From Casuarius casuarius (Eukaryota; Chordata; Aves; Casuariiformes; Casuariidae), in assembly GCA_003342895.1 (NCBI GenBank), contig PTFA01000092.1, forward strand, positions 2,401,832-2,465,831: a stretch of 64,000 nt of DNA, written 5' to 3'. The number at the start of each line of letters is the position of its first letter. The first letter of the stretch is position 1. Below, in pieces: positions 44,481-55,640 of this stretch. The notes beneath the pieces are model-generated. The model ran no database searches. It was not told the DNA's origin and worked only from the letters and a program-made list of their open reading frames with translations. The position numbers were made by a program, and so were the translations under genes.

Positions 44481-45130
44481 ATCTCCAGGTGTCACTGTAA
44501 TGATGGCTTTTTTCCCTCCTCCTCTTCATTTTGCCTTTTGGATATGCTTGAGAAGACCTCCTCTGCGGTGGTAAGCCCCTGAAAGGTCCATGAGACGTTT
44601 CTGCGTATCAGAGTATTAGACCAGCCTCCCGTCGCCGCCCGACCATCAAACCTGTTGCCAGGAAGCCCTGACTCCCGGGAACGGGTGACATAGCCTGACG
44701 CAGGACTGGCCTTTGGCCACCTCTGCTTTCCCTGCAGTTGTTCATGGACCGAAACGTCCACAGCAGCGATGAACATTTGAAACTAATGAAAAGGGAGTTA
44801 TACCTTAGAAATAGATACTAGAAACAAAATAAAAGGAGATAAACTCTGCTTCCAAGCATTCATCACAGAGGGAGATAGAAATGTTCTTTTGGTAAAAAAA
44901 ACCCATTTTGGTAATCGTCTCACTCTGGAATTTGGTATTTCTTTCCTTGGTGTCTTACTGCCCGTTCCAGCGTAGGGTTATGGTGTCTGTCTGTCCGTCC
45001 CTCGGGCTGGGTCGCTGCGTTCCTGGGTGCGTGCTGCAGATCCCGCTGTGGGACCCTCTCTGCCGCTGGTGGGTCCTGTGTCCCGTCCAACCCGACCAGC
45101 ACCGCTCCCGCCGTGGCTCTGCGGCACTCG
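44481..45130. other. No gene seen; unique DNA
   Basis: AT-moderate then CpG-containing near 45.0-45.13 kb, with a short GTCTGTCTGTCCGTCC four-base repeat near 44985. No exon or repeat family. Confidence 0.4.
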
Positions 45131-45219
45131 CGACTAACCCATCCTCCGGGACGGACATCACAACTAACCCATCCTCCGGGACAGACAGACACAACTAACC
45201 CATCCTCCGGGACGGACGC
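45131..45219 (+). repeat. Minisatellite, three copies of about 30 bp
   Basis: ACTAACCCATCCTCCGGGAC recurs starting at 45133, 45163 and 45194 (periods 30 and 31), with diverged spacers ACGGACATCACA and AGACAGACACA. The cores are identical while the spacers differ, which suggests recent duplication or conversion of the core. Confidence 0.95.
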
Positions 45220-46179
45220 AGAGAGATGATTCTCCAAACACTTCACTAGCAAACGTAAGGGGAGCTTAAAATACGCGTGGAGGAAAGTAAGTGGGAAGCG
45301 GCAGGGTTACGTTCATCTCATTCTTTCCAAGTCTTATGCCCATCTCACCCCACAAAAGTCCCTTAATAGTTCAAACAGATAAGTCTCCTCTGCGTTTTCC
45401 TTTTGCAACACCGTTTGGTACTCACGGGCATCGCACGTGCTTTCCGCAGACACTGCTTTCGTTTAGCTTTGATTTTTGGACATTTAGAATAATACGTTAC
45501 TGGAAGTAGCTCTTGCTATACTTAGCCTGGCGATATTATATTTTCTTGTTTCTCAGCCTCTAGATGAAGGCAAAACACAGGGAAACTGGAAATCTATAAG
45601 GCTGCTAGCACGGCTAACTGCTCTGGGAACTGGAGCCGGAGAGGTCTCGGCAGGGCCACCGGAGCCCCGGCACGAGTGGGTGCTCAGGCACATGAGGCAC
45701 ATTGTAGCAGTCAGCGGCCTCCGGCCACCGCGTGAGACCACGGAGGCCTGCTGCAAATCAGCACCCGATGCAAAAATCCCCGCTGCATTTTGCACGTCGC
45801 GCACCCATGCCGTCCTGCACCTGGCATGGGTGGCGAGTGCCGGTGGGGCACCCGCCTGCACCGCCAGCAGCTCCGGCCTCGCCACTTGCACTCTTCCCTT
45901 TTTGCAGAGCCTTCTGCTATTTCCACCCCTTTAAAGGTCCGTGAGGGTCTCATCAAAGCCAGGTACAGTTTATATTGCGGCTGGCTGCTGACATGAGCTA
46001 ATCCACACTCGCAGGTGGGCTGCTAAAGGTCAGGGTCTCGCTGCACTGCTGCTCTGAGCTTTGATGTCGGGAAGATGCTGAATTCCCCCCGTGTCTTTCA
46101 GAGGGAGAAAAGACACTACTTTCCGCCAGGCTCTTCATCAACATAATCGGTGGCTTCTCTGCAATCGCCCCTTAGCTTT
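45220..46179. other. No gene seen; unique DNA
   Basis: Mixed composition; CpG-moderate at 45.6-45.9 kb with overlapping chance frames. Nothing else recognised. Confidence 0.4.
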
Positions 46180-46480
46180 AAAAAGCGCCATAAATCAGCT
46201 GCGGGGAGCCCGGCCTGGGGGAAGCCCGCGGGCGGCGGAGGGACGCACGGAGCCGGACGATGAGCTCCAGCCCCGCGTCGCGGCGCGTCTTCGGCTCCGG
46301 CAATATTGAAGCTTTGCCTGAAGATGGCACTAACGAATGGCCGGGACGAGCGTGCACGACGGGCTGCCCCGCGGCTCTGCTGCGTGAGGCTGCCGGCAAC
46401 CGGGGCCCGCGGTGAGCCCGGAGCTGCCGCCGGCCGAGAAGGGCTTCATCCTCCCAGACTGCGGCGTTGAATCCCCCGAC
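46180..46480. promoter_or_regulatory. CpG island-like patch
   Basis: CpG-dense (CCGCGGGCGGCGGAGGGACG and CCCGCGTCGCGGCGCG type sequence), with sharp edges against AT-rich DNA. No first-exon donor or TATA box found. Possible promoter or Polycomb-type island. Confidence 0.5.
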
Positions 46481-46683
46481 CCTCATTTATGGTGCCTTCT
46501 GGGGGAACCAGCCATTTCTGATGCGTTATAAGAAAAAAAGGCATTTTTACGACACGAGTAACTGACCGTGATGGGGTTTAAATGCGCTTTGCTGCCCGGC
46601 CGGGCACGGGAGCCGTTTTGCAAGATCGCCCTGCCCAGAAAGCAGGTGAAAGCCCCAATGCCAGAGGGAGCGGGTAGGAGTTC

Positions 46684-46730
46684 TGCTTGTTAACCTTCAA
46701 AACCTGTTAACCGTTTGCTTGTTAACCTTC
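46684..46730 (+). repeat. Spaced direct repeat with three GTTAACC sites
   Basis: TGCTTGTTAACCTTC occurs at 46684-46698 and again at 46716-46730. A third GTTAACC lies between them. The three GTTAAC cores (46689, 46706, 46721) are 17 and 15 bases apart, roughly one and a half helical turns. This could be a multi-site binding cluster (HNF1-like half-sites) or a decayed 16-bp tandem repeat. Confidence 0.85.
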
Positions 46731-46861
46731 TCCCGTGGCTGCTGGTGCCTCCGGGAAGAGCCGGCCAGCAGCGACTCGCACGTACGAGTGCTCGTTTCGT
46801 GTTCGTGATGGCCTCCTCCCGCTTTATCCCAATCCGCTTTCAAAGCAAAATCAGCTTAATT

Positions 46862-46877
46862 AAAAAAAAAAAAAAAA
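46862..46877 (+). repeat. Poly-A homopolymer (16 A)
   Basis: Sixteen A followed by GCGCGC. No retroposon body recognised. Confidence 0.9.
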
Positions 46878-47139
46878 GCGCGCTAATCGTAGAATTGCCT
46901 CCAGCGGCAGGTACATTTCGAATTTTATTTTATTTCGTTAAATAAGCTGTATAAAACGAAGCTGCTTAGCATCGTGTGTATCCCTCGCTGGCTCCCCAGC
47001 AGGTTTCCAGAATTGGGGGGGGAAGAAATGATGTTGCAGGGAAGCAGATGCAGATTATTCCTGCGTGATCCTGGTGATAAATAGCATTCGGATCAAATGC
47101 ATCGAGATGTTGGGATCTAATTCGGAAAGGGCGAGAGGG

Positions 47140-47230
47140 GAGGTGCAGGAGAGCAGCCGCTCGCGGGGCCGAAGCTGCCCGGCGGCGAGGAGCCCTGCCC
47201 GGGCAGAGCCGCGCTGGGAAGCTCCTCAGC
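47140..47230. promoter_or_regulatory. Tiny CpG-rich patch
   Basis: A 90-base CpG-dense segment (AGCAGCCGCTCGCGGGGCC) flanked by AT-rich DNA. Too short to call an island; possibly the remnant of one. Confidence 0.3.
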
Positions 47231-47329
47231 CAACGAGGCTCCTGTTTATTTGGGCATAAGACAAAACTAATAGGGAAAATATAGCAAACCGACAAGGTAA
47301 ATATTTCACACTGTGTTTCCATTTGCTGT

Positions 47330-48010
47330 AAATCCCCCTTTTGTATTTTCCTTTTTTATTTTTTTTCATCCTTGAAATCGCTGTTGCCTTCAGAGACTTT
47401 TCAGGCCTTATCTCAATGCAAAACGTTAAACTCCTCGAGTCAACCGATTCTCGTATTTTAGTGCATTGTTTCAGTGATTTAGCAGAGCAGTAAGAGCTGT
47501 AATGAGGTGTTATTTGTAAAAGTTTGTTTGAAGCACTAAAAGGAAAAGCCCATTTCTGAAAACATGAATAAGATTATTTTCTGAAAAAATACCTGTATAG
47601 TAAAAGAACTGGAAAGAAACAGTGTCATTTTTCTGAAGCAGTTTGACGATAAAAAGCTCTGAAATGAATAACCTTAGTGCCCCAAAACGGTATTGCTGCA
47701 AATCTTCCGATGCTATGAACAAGTGTTAGTGTTTCTATCATAGACATTACGTTGTGGAAAATGCGTTTCCACCATCAGTGTCTTCATTTAGATGAACCTT
47801 TTTGTCATGTTTTTACTTTCTGGTATATTTTTTTTTATTTATTCCTTGCTTATTTAAAATGGCTTCTGCATGTTATCTTTATATTTCTTGATTGCATTCA
47901 AAATATTTATTTAAATGGTCTGTAAGAAGAATAATCTCAATGATAAAATACTCTAAATTCAGCCCTATCTCTTCTACTGACTACTTCTGCAAGCTTCATA
48001 ATCTCTTTTG
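47330..48010. other. AT-rich unique DNA with intron-like composition
   Basis: T-rich on the plus strand with TTTTTTATTTTTTTTC and many short AT runs. Homeodomain cores are scattered rather than clustered. It precedes a well-framed exon-like segment, so it could be intronic for a plus-strand transcript. Confidence 0.35.
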
Positions 48011-48031
48011 CTTCCTCACCTTCTTTTACAG

Positions 48032-48124
48032 ATGTTTCTTTTCCTTGTTGTGTTTATGCTGGTATAAATACCGGGCAGGAGCTGTTGATATTGCTTGTTT
48101 ACAGGGTGCCCAGCGTGCCTGCAG
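48032..48124 (+). ncRNA. Candidate 93-base exon with strong acceptor
   Basis: TTGCTTCCTCACCTTC followed by TTTTACAG ends at 48031, a very good acceptor, with a branchpoint-like TACTGAC about 50 bases upstream. TGCCTGCAG|GTAGGG provides a fair donor at 48125. Two of the three plus frames are open through the 93 bases, with no known protein resemblance. A non-coding exon is the most economical reading; chance is possible. Confidence 0.3.
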
Positions 48125-48519
48125 GTAGGGTCCAGAGGTTCTCCCACAGCACAGCAAAGAGGAACGCGGGTTATTTTTAGTGCAGGATTCCTACCCGGCT
48201 GTATAACAGAGATATTCCTGCCGTGCAATATTTGCTTTGAATGATAACGATTCCAGCTCTCATGATATTGCCCCGACTCTTGCAACAAGCGTCGTTTCTT
48301 TTTTCCTCCCCACTACTCCCGCAGTCACGTTATTGTGCAATTATCTCGGCTTTCATTTATTGTGATGTTTTGCACCTTGCAGTTGCCAAGAAAAGCTTGG
48401 CATTGCAGGCTGTGAAGTTTCCAGCATTCGGAAGTATTAAGGAAAACCTGCATTGCAGCCTCTAAAAAATAAGCTGGCTTTTTTCTTTTCCTTAGGTGGT
48501 TTTCATGCCTGGGGGCTTG

Positions 48520-49250
48520 ACATGTGCCCCGCTCTGAGCCCGCGGAGCGGAGCCGCGGGGGTCTCCAGCAGCCAGCCGCGACACGGCAGAGCCTTCTCGA
48601 CCCAAACCAGGGGTTCACCATCCCCTGCCCGGCGGGCTCGCTGCCTCCAGGCACCGTCAGATGTCTGTTCTGTCCCATTTTGGGGGGTTCTGCCAGGATT
48701 TCGTGAAACTGATCTTTTTTCGCTAACGTACCCGGGTTTCCTTCCCTTTTTTGCAGACAGGTCTCTGCCCACGTCCCTGTGCTCGGCCAGGCTGTGGAGC
48801 TGAAGATGGGGAGCAGAGCACCGGGGCTCCTGGGCACCGGTGGGAGCCGGGGGCAGGCGAGCGGGAGCCGGGGTCCCCGCCGGCGAGGCCGGACAGGCCG
48901 GTGCAGCTGGAGGAGCCCCAGAGCGGGCAGCAGGGCTTGCCAAACGCACCGGGCACCTTGCACGGCCACCCTTGCACGGAGACCCTCCAGCACCCCGGAG
49001 AAGCCCCCCCCGGGGCCCGCCGTGCTCCCGTCCCGCTGTCCCGCCCCAGGTGACGCTTGGGGACCCGGGTGCCCCGCGGCGCTCGCTGCATGACCTGCCA
49101 GGAGCAGGGTCAGGCGCCGGTCAGCGAGAAACCAGCCACCGCCTCGGTGCTTATCAGCCCTTTCGCCGGGTGGGGAGACGCGCGCGGGGCCGGGGGCCGG
49201 CGAGGACGGCCCTGCCCGGGTCACTCCTGGGCTACGCTGCGGTGTTCAAA
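48520..49250. promoter_or_regulatory. CpG island with internal splice-like signals
   Basis: About 700 bases of high GC and dense CpG. The longest open frame in the window (299 codons, minus, 49224 down to 48325) crosses it, but three other frames are also open and no domain is visible. On the plus strand CCCTTTTTTGCAG ends at 48755 and CGCCCCAG|GTGACG lies at 49050, which could frame an exon of about 295 bases. A promoter or a GC-rich exon is possible; no coding gene is called. Confidence 0.5.
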
Positions 49251-49509
49251 CAAGGTTTCCAGGCAGATTAATCCCACACGGTGCCTGCCTGCAGCACCGT
49301 TAAATTGCGGATATAAGGGCAGCCCGCGGGAGATGCAACAGCAAGGACCTGCCCCTGCAAGAGCTGCGTTCGCCCCGACAGCGTTCAACGCGTTTCCACA
49401 GCTCTTCTCCCACCCGGGATGCCCAATGCAAGCGAGCCTTGGATGCCTGCAGACGTGTATTCCCATGCACCCTGCAGCCCCTGTCTATTTATATATTTAA
49501 GACTTAAAA
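49251..49509. other. No gene seen; unique DNA
   Basis: Short stretch between the CpG island and a repeat relic; GC-moderate, with nothing recognised. Confidence 0.4.
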
Positions 49510-49570
49510 GAGCAAAATATTTAAGCATGTGCTTAGCATCAAGGACGCGAGTCATTTCGCCGGTGCTGAC
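49510..49570. repeat. Ancient sauropsid repeat relic (TTAAGCATGTGCTTA type)
   Basis: AGCAAAATATTTAAGCATGT followed by GCTTAGCATCAAGGACGCGA and GTCATTTCG matches, in order, a repeat I recall from bird and turtle DNA (CAAAGCACTTAAGCATGTGC, TTAACATTAAGCACGTGAG, TAGTCCCATTG). It contains the palindrome TAAGCATGTGCTTA. Identification is from memory. Confidence 0.5.
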
Positions 49571-51142
49571 GAAGTTATTCCCGCGCTCAGCACCATGCAC
49601 GTCCCAACCTGCTGAGCTGGTACCTGCGCGAGGCCCTGCCCAGGCTGCGCTCAGGGATATTTCCAGGGAAATGGGCAACGTTTCAGGAGAAAGCAGCCCA
49701 TCATGCAATACCAGCTGAGCAGCAAAGGCTACCGCAGCCAGCAGGAAACCTCTGCACCACCTGGACCGGGGAGAAATAACTGCCTCAAAACGAAAGCCTC
49801 CAGCTTTGGGGGGAATTTCTGGTTTGTCCTGGTTTCTCGGGTAACTTGCACGTTTCGGACAGGCTCCTGTCGATCCTCCCAGCCGGACGCCGAGCGAGCG
49901 CCGCGCCGTTCGCCGCCCGCACAGCGAGGCCACGTGCCTGCAGGATGCTGGGCACAGCGAGGGGCCGGGGCTGGTGCTTGGGCCATCCACACCGTCCTGC
50001 AGCCCAGCTGATCCAGTCTGGGAATAAAAACAGAGGGAAACGGATGGTCCATTGCGAGCGTGGCTCCCAACCGCACCAGCGCGGGGCCCTGCAACCGGGA
50101 TGCTGGAGGCCAGCTATTGCCTCACGTTTTCCATGTTTTGGGTTAAATGCCCACGCTGGAGCACGGGGAGGGGTGAATCGCTGTGAAGGCAGCTCGTAGC
50201 ATCGGTGCTGTGCTGTAAATCGCCTGCCGAGAGCATCTCTGTCCCCTTATATTCGGTAGCAGCGGGTGGTGGCTATCGCTCAGGCAGGGAGAGCTCCTCC
50301 ACCTGCCAAAAACCAGACTGGGAAGATGTTTCCAAATTGTGTATTAGCATTTTCCTGCCCCAATTTTTGTTGTACTGCATGATAATTTACTTACAGTACA
50401 GCAGCTGCAGGATCGAGCTGGCACCAGTGAAGTTTGTTTCACTTCTGCACGGCCGCATCCAGCCCAGCAAGCGCCGGGCACGCGCAGCTGATGGGTGCTC
50501 GACCCGCGCGGGTTTTCCAGGCTTTCTGCCTGCCCTGGGAGACGAGCAAAGGTAGAAGGCTCAGCCGAAGTATGATGAATCCCGGCAGAGCTTTTTCCCA
50601 TTAACTTGGGTAAGGGCTTAATCCAGCGGTTTTCAGAAGCCGGGTGGCTGGTGGGGATTTTTGATGGAGGAAGGGGAGAGAAGACAGGGTGTTAACACGT
50701 ATTTCTGATTAATTATAGCGTTCTCAAGAGTACGTGAATAATAGTGCTGGCCAGAGCCAGGCATCACACGGGTCTCAGCCCTGCAGGGTAAATGGTGTCT
50801 GAGTTGTGAGTAATGTTGACCTGGCAGAGGCCAGATAAGATAGGGATTTTTCACGTCCCGGCTGTGCAGAATTCCACATATCGATAACCAAATGCACCGA
50901 GATATTTCGCTTAGCACAAAACTCTTCCTCACTCTCTGAATAATGTTCAGCTGTGCCAGATAGCACGAGTGTCATCCACGACAGCTACGGCTGGATGTGT
51001 GAGCAGAGCAGGTAATTGCATATGTGAGCAATTAGCCGGGAGGTGGGACGGCCTCGCTGGCTGGGCGCCTCCAGCTTCGCTCCCTGAGCAGCGCAAGGAG
51101 CATCCCGTCCTGCTGCTCCGGAGCCAGAGCCCGCGGGGGGGA
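49571..51142. other. No gene seen; GC-moderate unique DNA
   Basis: CpG-moderate at 49.85-49.99 kb and 51.04-51.14 kb, AT-moderate at 50.33-50.41 and 50.69-50.95 kb. Overlapping open frames up to 201 codons (49990 down to 49385) look like composition artefacts. No repeat family or exon-like segment. Confidence 0.4.
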
Positions 51143-51196
51143 TCTGCCCGGGAGGGTCTCTGCCCCAGGAGGGTCTCTGCCCCGGAGGGATCTCCA
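51143..51196 (+). repeat. Three-copy 17-bp tandem repeat
   Basis: GGAGGGTCTCTGCCCC-like units repeat three times, with the last changed to GGAGGGATCTCC. It sits in a CpG-rich patch that continues to about 51.26 kb. Confidence 0.9.
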
Positions 51197-51385
51197 CCGA
51201 GAGCCTCGCAGCTCCCGGCCCGACCCGGGCTCCGATCTCGGTGTGCTGCGGTGCCCCAGTTGCAACAACAACCGAATCAGTGCAGCCGCTAAATTGCTCT
51301 TCCTTCCCCTCTCCCCAGTTTGCTGGGTTTTCGAGTTAGCTGCAGTGCAATAGGTACGGCGAGGCTGGTATTGCCACCGCATCCT

Positions 51386-51387
<2 letters not shown>

Positions 51388-51417
<30 letters not shown>
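51388..51417 (+). repeat. (AT)15 microsatellite
   Basis: Fifteen uninterrupted AT units. Likely polymorphic and able to extrude as a cruciform. It lies about 35 bases upstream of a pair of ONECUT-type sites. Confidence 0.98.
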
Positions 51418-51420
<3 letters not shown>

Positions 51421-51451
51421 GTAGCTAAACAATTTTTGCGTATGGCATTTT

Positions 51452-51476
51452 ATCAATAGCTCCCACGGGTATCGAT
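51452..51476. promoter_or_regulatory. Paired ATCAAT/ATCGAT sites
   Basis: ATCAATAGCTCCC (51452) and ATCGATAGCTGCC (51471) are near-copies 19 bases apart and carry the two commonest ONECUT/CUT core sequences. They may be a diverged tandem duplication. Function inferred. Confidence 0.35.
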
Positions 51477-51479
51477 AGC

Positions 51480-53120
51480 TGCCAAAACCCTTTCAACATC
51501 CTGTGCTGTAGCTGCCTAGAAGGTCTAAAAATTCAAAGGGTTGTTTTCCAAAGCATAGCAATCTGCCTAAAATCACCTGTGCTTGCTCTTTAGCATCTTT
51601 AAATAATGCGCAGACCCCCCGTTGCTGTAAAGGAGCGCGGCCGTGCCAGCGTGGGGCTGCTGCAGCCGAGCGAGCCCCGAGAGCCGGCAGCGCATCGCCC
51701 TGCCACTGCCGCGCTGGCCCCGGCGCCTGCAGAGCCGACAGGGGACCGAAAAACTGCAACCCTCGTGAAAAAGATCAGCTGGGTTTTTGGTCCGGCTGGA
51801 GGAAATGTGTGTCCCCATTATTGTCCAGGAATGTGTCAGGTTTCAATAGGAGTGTGTCAAAATGAATAATTTGACGTGCCAGGTTTCGTCCTGGTGCTCT
51901 CAGAGCATCCACTGCTATTTCCAGCATTTTGTGTTGTTTCCGCTTTCACGTGTTTTTCTATTATCAACCTGTTCAGAAATTTCTACATGGAAAATGCTCA
52001 AAATTCCCAGTTTGTGACAGGGTTTTTTTGGATGAGGTTGACTTTTCGATGCTGCTTTAGAATGAAAAATGTGTTGAATACCTGAAATTTCCTCCGGAAT
52101 ACAAATCCCACCTTCCAGCCACATCTGGGAAAGAGGGATCAGTTTATTCCTGCTCCAGGTGGTCTCACCCATTCGAAGCAAATGGATACACATTTTGACA
52201 TGCACCTGAGTCTTTTATGTTTTTGCCAGGTTAAAAGACAGAGAAATTGGCCCATGCCTTCTGCCGACGCTGGCAGCGGTGGCGATGCTGAGAAGCGGGT
52301 GGCATTTTGCCATCTGCAAGCCCTCATCAACGTTTAAAGGGAGGGCATTTTCTTATTCAGTCCAGTTTCACAAGCTTATATCCTAAGGCGTGGGGAGTTT
52401 TTTTCCCCTTTTTCCCCTCCCACCAAAATGACCGAAGCAGATTCCCTCTCATTCCTCAGCAGTTTGGTTGAATTTTGCAAAGCAATTCAAAACAGCAAAT
52501 CGGTATAAAATTCCCTCTGTGGGAGCACGTTGCACCAACCTCAAATATTTCTGTAAATCACATTCACTATCCTTCTCTCCAGGATGCTGCAGCAGGACAT
52601 TTCTTTTGAAAAGGTGATAAAAAGAGACAGGGACCACGTCGCCTAGTCAGCAGCGAAGGGGGCAGCGCTCCGCACCAAGCTTTGCAGACCCCCCGGCTCT
52701 CCTGCAGCCTCAGCTCCAGCCCTGCCTGGGATCAGGGTGCTACAGCTTTAGTCACAGTTATTTACAGCGATGCTCCAATGCTGTGCACGTTTCGTGGCTC
52801 CATGCAAAGCCAGGAAGGCCGTGTCCGGGTACTGCTGCGAGGTTTTAAATATTATCATTTGCAAACACGACTCGGAAGCCTGTGCAAAAAACGCAGGGTC
52901 TTCACAGCACAGTAAGGCAGCGATAGGCGAACTCGCATCAAATGCTTCTTTTATGAATCACAGCCTTGCTGTGGTCTTGCTTACAAGTGTGTGTAGCCTG
53001 GGAGTGAAGACTAAAACCAGCATTTGACCTCCTCGAATTCCCCCCGGACGCATCCTGGCATGCCTCATCCAAGATGCCCGTCTTCTGCGCTTTCCCTTGT
53101 CACTGAGAGATATGGCACAC
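51480..53120. other. No gene seen; unique DNA
   Basis: Mixed composition; small CpG-rich patch near 51.64-51.74 kb. No repeat family, no exon-like segment, chance open frames only. Confidence 0.45.
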
Positions 53121-53660
53121 AGATGGGATGATCATATTGGCCTCTAAAGGAAAATATTTAACCCAGAGATGTCAATGGAATATAGAAATGATGGTTAAAA
53201 TCCCAGAAGCCTGCCTTGTTTTTGTCTTTTTCCTTTCATCTAGCACTTTGGGTCATGCCATCACTTATACGCTTCAGCCCAAACAGGCAATTGCCGAGTT
53301 AAGAACCTGGAGTTCAAAGTGAACCATAAACCTTAGTCTATAAGATAAATCATACAAATTACTTTACAGAAATAAATAGAACATTTGGGAGAGAGGTTAT
53401 CTTCTTGCCTTCAGTTTACATCTCTAATGACTGTAAGTTCACAAATGCATTCTGTCAAGAATATAAACATTGCTTTTATTATACCAAAGACAGATATTTA
53501 TTACGTATTTTTACAGTATGGCCAGCTAGCTTAGAGGAAAACCCTGGAATCCGGGCAAGAATGTGGAAAGCTTGTAATGATTATTATTAAATGTGTGGGC
53601 TCCTTTTTTAACTGCGATAAAAACTGGTTGGAAAAACCTCACCATTTGGATTAAAAGGCA
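53121..53660. other. AT-rich unique DNA
   Basis: AT-rich with ATTTATTACGTATTTTTAC, TAATGATTATTATTAAATG and several AAATA runs. Some homeodomain cores, but less concentrated than in the called blocks. Confidence 0.35.
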
Positions 53661-54819
53661 CAAATTAGTTTTTAAAACGATTGGACGGGGCTGGGTTCTG
53701 CTGGATTTTTTCCCAGGTAAGCAGCACCGATGTGCAGAAATAGGTGTTTCTGCACAAACCAACCCGTGAGGGATTTTCCTAAATCCTTGGGCTCATCTTT
53801 CCTGCAGCTCCCAAGGATTTTCTCTCTTTCAGGTCGCAGAGGACTGTGGCTGGGGGCAGAGTCGCCCGGCTCGTGCCCTCGTTGCTGGAGGAGGCGCACG
53901 GCTCGGGACGGCGAGCGTTTCGCTGCTTGATGGATGAAGGGTGCTTCTGGCTCAATCCACGGCTGGGTCCAGCTCCAAAAGGATACAAGAATGAGCGAAA
54001 AACCTCACCCGGCCCCAGAGACGGCCACATGGAGCAGTCAAGAACGGTTTGGGCTCCGGTCCATCTCATCTCATTTACCCCTCCAAAACAAGTCCCTCCG
54101 AGCCAAAACTACGGTTAATTAGCAAAGCAAATGCAGGCATGTTTCCGCTCCTGGTGCCTGCGCTGTCTTACATAACCCCCTGGGTATTTTTCAGCACCGC
54201 CTAATCAGCACCTCTCCAGAGCCCTCTTCTCTCCCAGAAAAAGCGACTGTTTTGGAGCGAGGGAACAGGAAAGACTCACACAAGAAGTTATGCAATACAT
54301 ATCGCCGGGCTACATGTGTTCTGCGATTGCAGCAGTCATGAATAAGGTATGAGAAATTGGACATGATACTGCATTTCCTGCTCATGCATCTGTTGGATAA
54401 GCTGTTCGGAGCCCGCCGCTTCGGCCAGAGATTGTTTCTTTCCTACATCATGGTAGTCACGGTGCCGCCGGTCTGTTTGGCTACGTTATGTCTCGTGATG
54501 GAATGAAGGGGGAAAAAATAACGAGAAAAGGGGCATATTGATGACAAAAGTGCTTTAAGCTGAGAAACGTTCATGAGCATGTGATGTGCATGGATCTGGC
54601 CCAAATATTGCCATCACGCCGCCTCCCTTCCCCGCAGCACGGCGCGGCTCGGCCAAGAAGTCGGTGCTACAGCCCAGCTCCAGCCGCAGGTTCCCCATCT
54701 CCAGTTGGCTCTGCGCACCCCAAAACTCGCGGCGCGGGAACCGGGCTCCATGCGGCATTCGGTGAGGGCGACGGAGGGTGTTTAGATGAACTGACCATAT
54801 CCGCAGCTTAAGTGGATGT
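53661..54819. other. No gene seen; unique DNA with CpG-rich patch
   Basis: CpG-moderate near 53.83-53.93 and 54.61-54.77 kb. The 54.26-54.4 kb stretch is AT-moderate with CAATACATATCG and CATGAATAAGG. No gene, repeat family or framed exon recognised. Confidence 0.4.
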
Positions 54820-54828
54820 GGGTTTCTG

Positions 54829-54850
54829 GAGAAAGTCCAGAAAGTCCAGG
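54829..54850 (+). repeat. Short tandem GAAAGTCCA duplication
   Basis: AGAAAGTCCAGAAAGTCCAG repeats a 10-base unit twice. Minor, probably slippage. Confidence 0.85.
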
Positions 54851-55640
54851 GATTTTCGGCTCCATCTGACATCGCCCACGCAGGCTACTCGCCGCTCTTT
54901 CCCAACTGCAGTGTTATTTTCCTTCTCTTTCTTTACCTTTTTTCCCCTAGGGAATCAAGGCATGGGATAGGAAAGAAAGCAAACAAACAAAAAAAACGCC
55001 AAGAGGAATTATTTTCGCCTTGGATCATGTGGAAACAGGCCCACTCGTTTCAGGCAGAATGGAACAGCCAAGAGAATTCTGAGAAAACCGGGATTTAATG
55101 GGAAAACAGCACGGGACGAAGCGGATTTCACCGCAGCGGAGCAGCTTTGCAGAGGCGCCTGTGGCGGCAGCCCAGCTCCCATCCCGCCGGCCCCGTGGGA
55201 CGGGCTCCCTTTCCCGATCGCGGGGCATCCGTTGGGAGTTCCCGACCGCGGCCAGAGCCCCACGCACACCGCCACGGTCTCCATTCTCCAGAACACCCTT
55301 TACGGAGAAAAAAACGGACTCGCACCGTGAACACTACGTTGACTTTCTATCACTACTAGGGTTTAATGAGCATTTTGATCTAAATGGTGTCTTTGGGCTC
55401 ATCATTCCTTGACTCTTCAGGGTGAAGCACCAATAAATATTTCATGTTTTAGGAAGGAGCTGAAGAGCAGCTCAGCAGTTGCCTCTCTGATGGTTGGTGT
55501 CCATAGTTCAATAACCCTCCGTTCCTTGAGAGATCTAGATGCATCCAGCTATTTCTCCTCCATCCTCTATTTCTGTTGCACTCAAGCCATCCGCTTTGAC
55601 GGGGCGCAAAGACTTACCTGGTTCACACCCTTCACAGGAT
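54851..55640. other. No gene seen; CpG-rich patch in unique DNA
   Basis: CpG-dense at about 55.12-55.30 kb with overlapping open frames on both strands, no recognisable product. The remainder is balanced. Confidence 0.4.

Noticed and set aside
45131..45219. Three spaced repeats considered as a CRISPR array
   Set aside because: Three 20-base cores with 10-11-base spacers in vertebrate-type DNA, with no cas genes. Spacer size and context are wrong; it is a minisatellite.
48325..49224. 299-codon minus-strand open frame, the longest in the window
   Set aside because: It is GC-driven, overlapped by long plus-strand frames, with no recognisable domain or promoter/splice context on that strand.
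49580..49615. CTCAGCACCATGCACG considered as a REST/NRSF element
   Set aside because: Only the left half-site resembles the consensus; the right half is absent at any accepted spacing.
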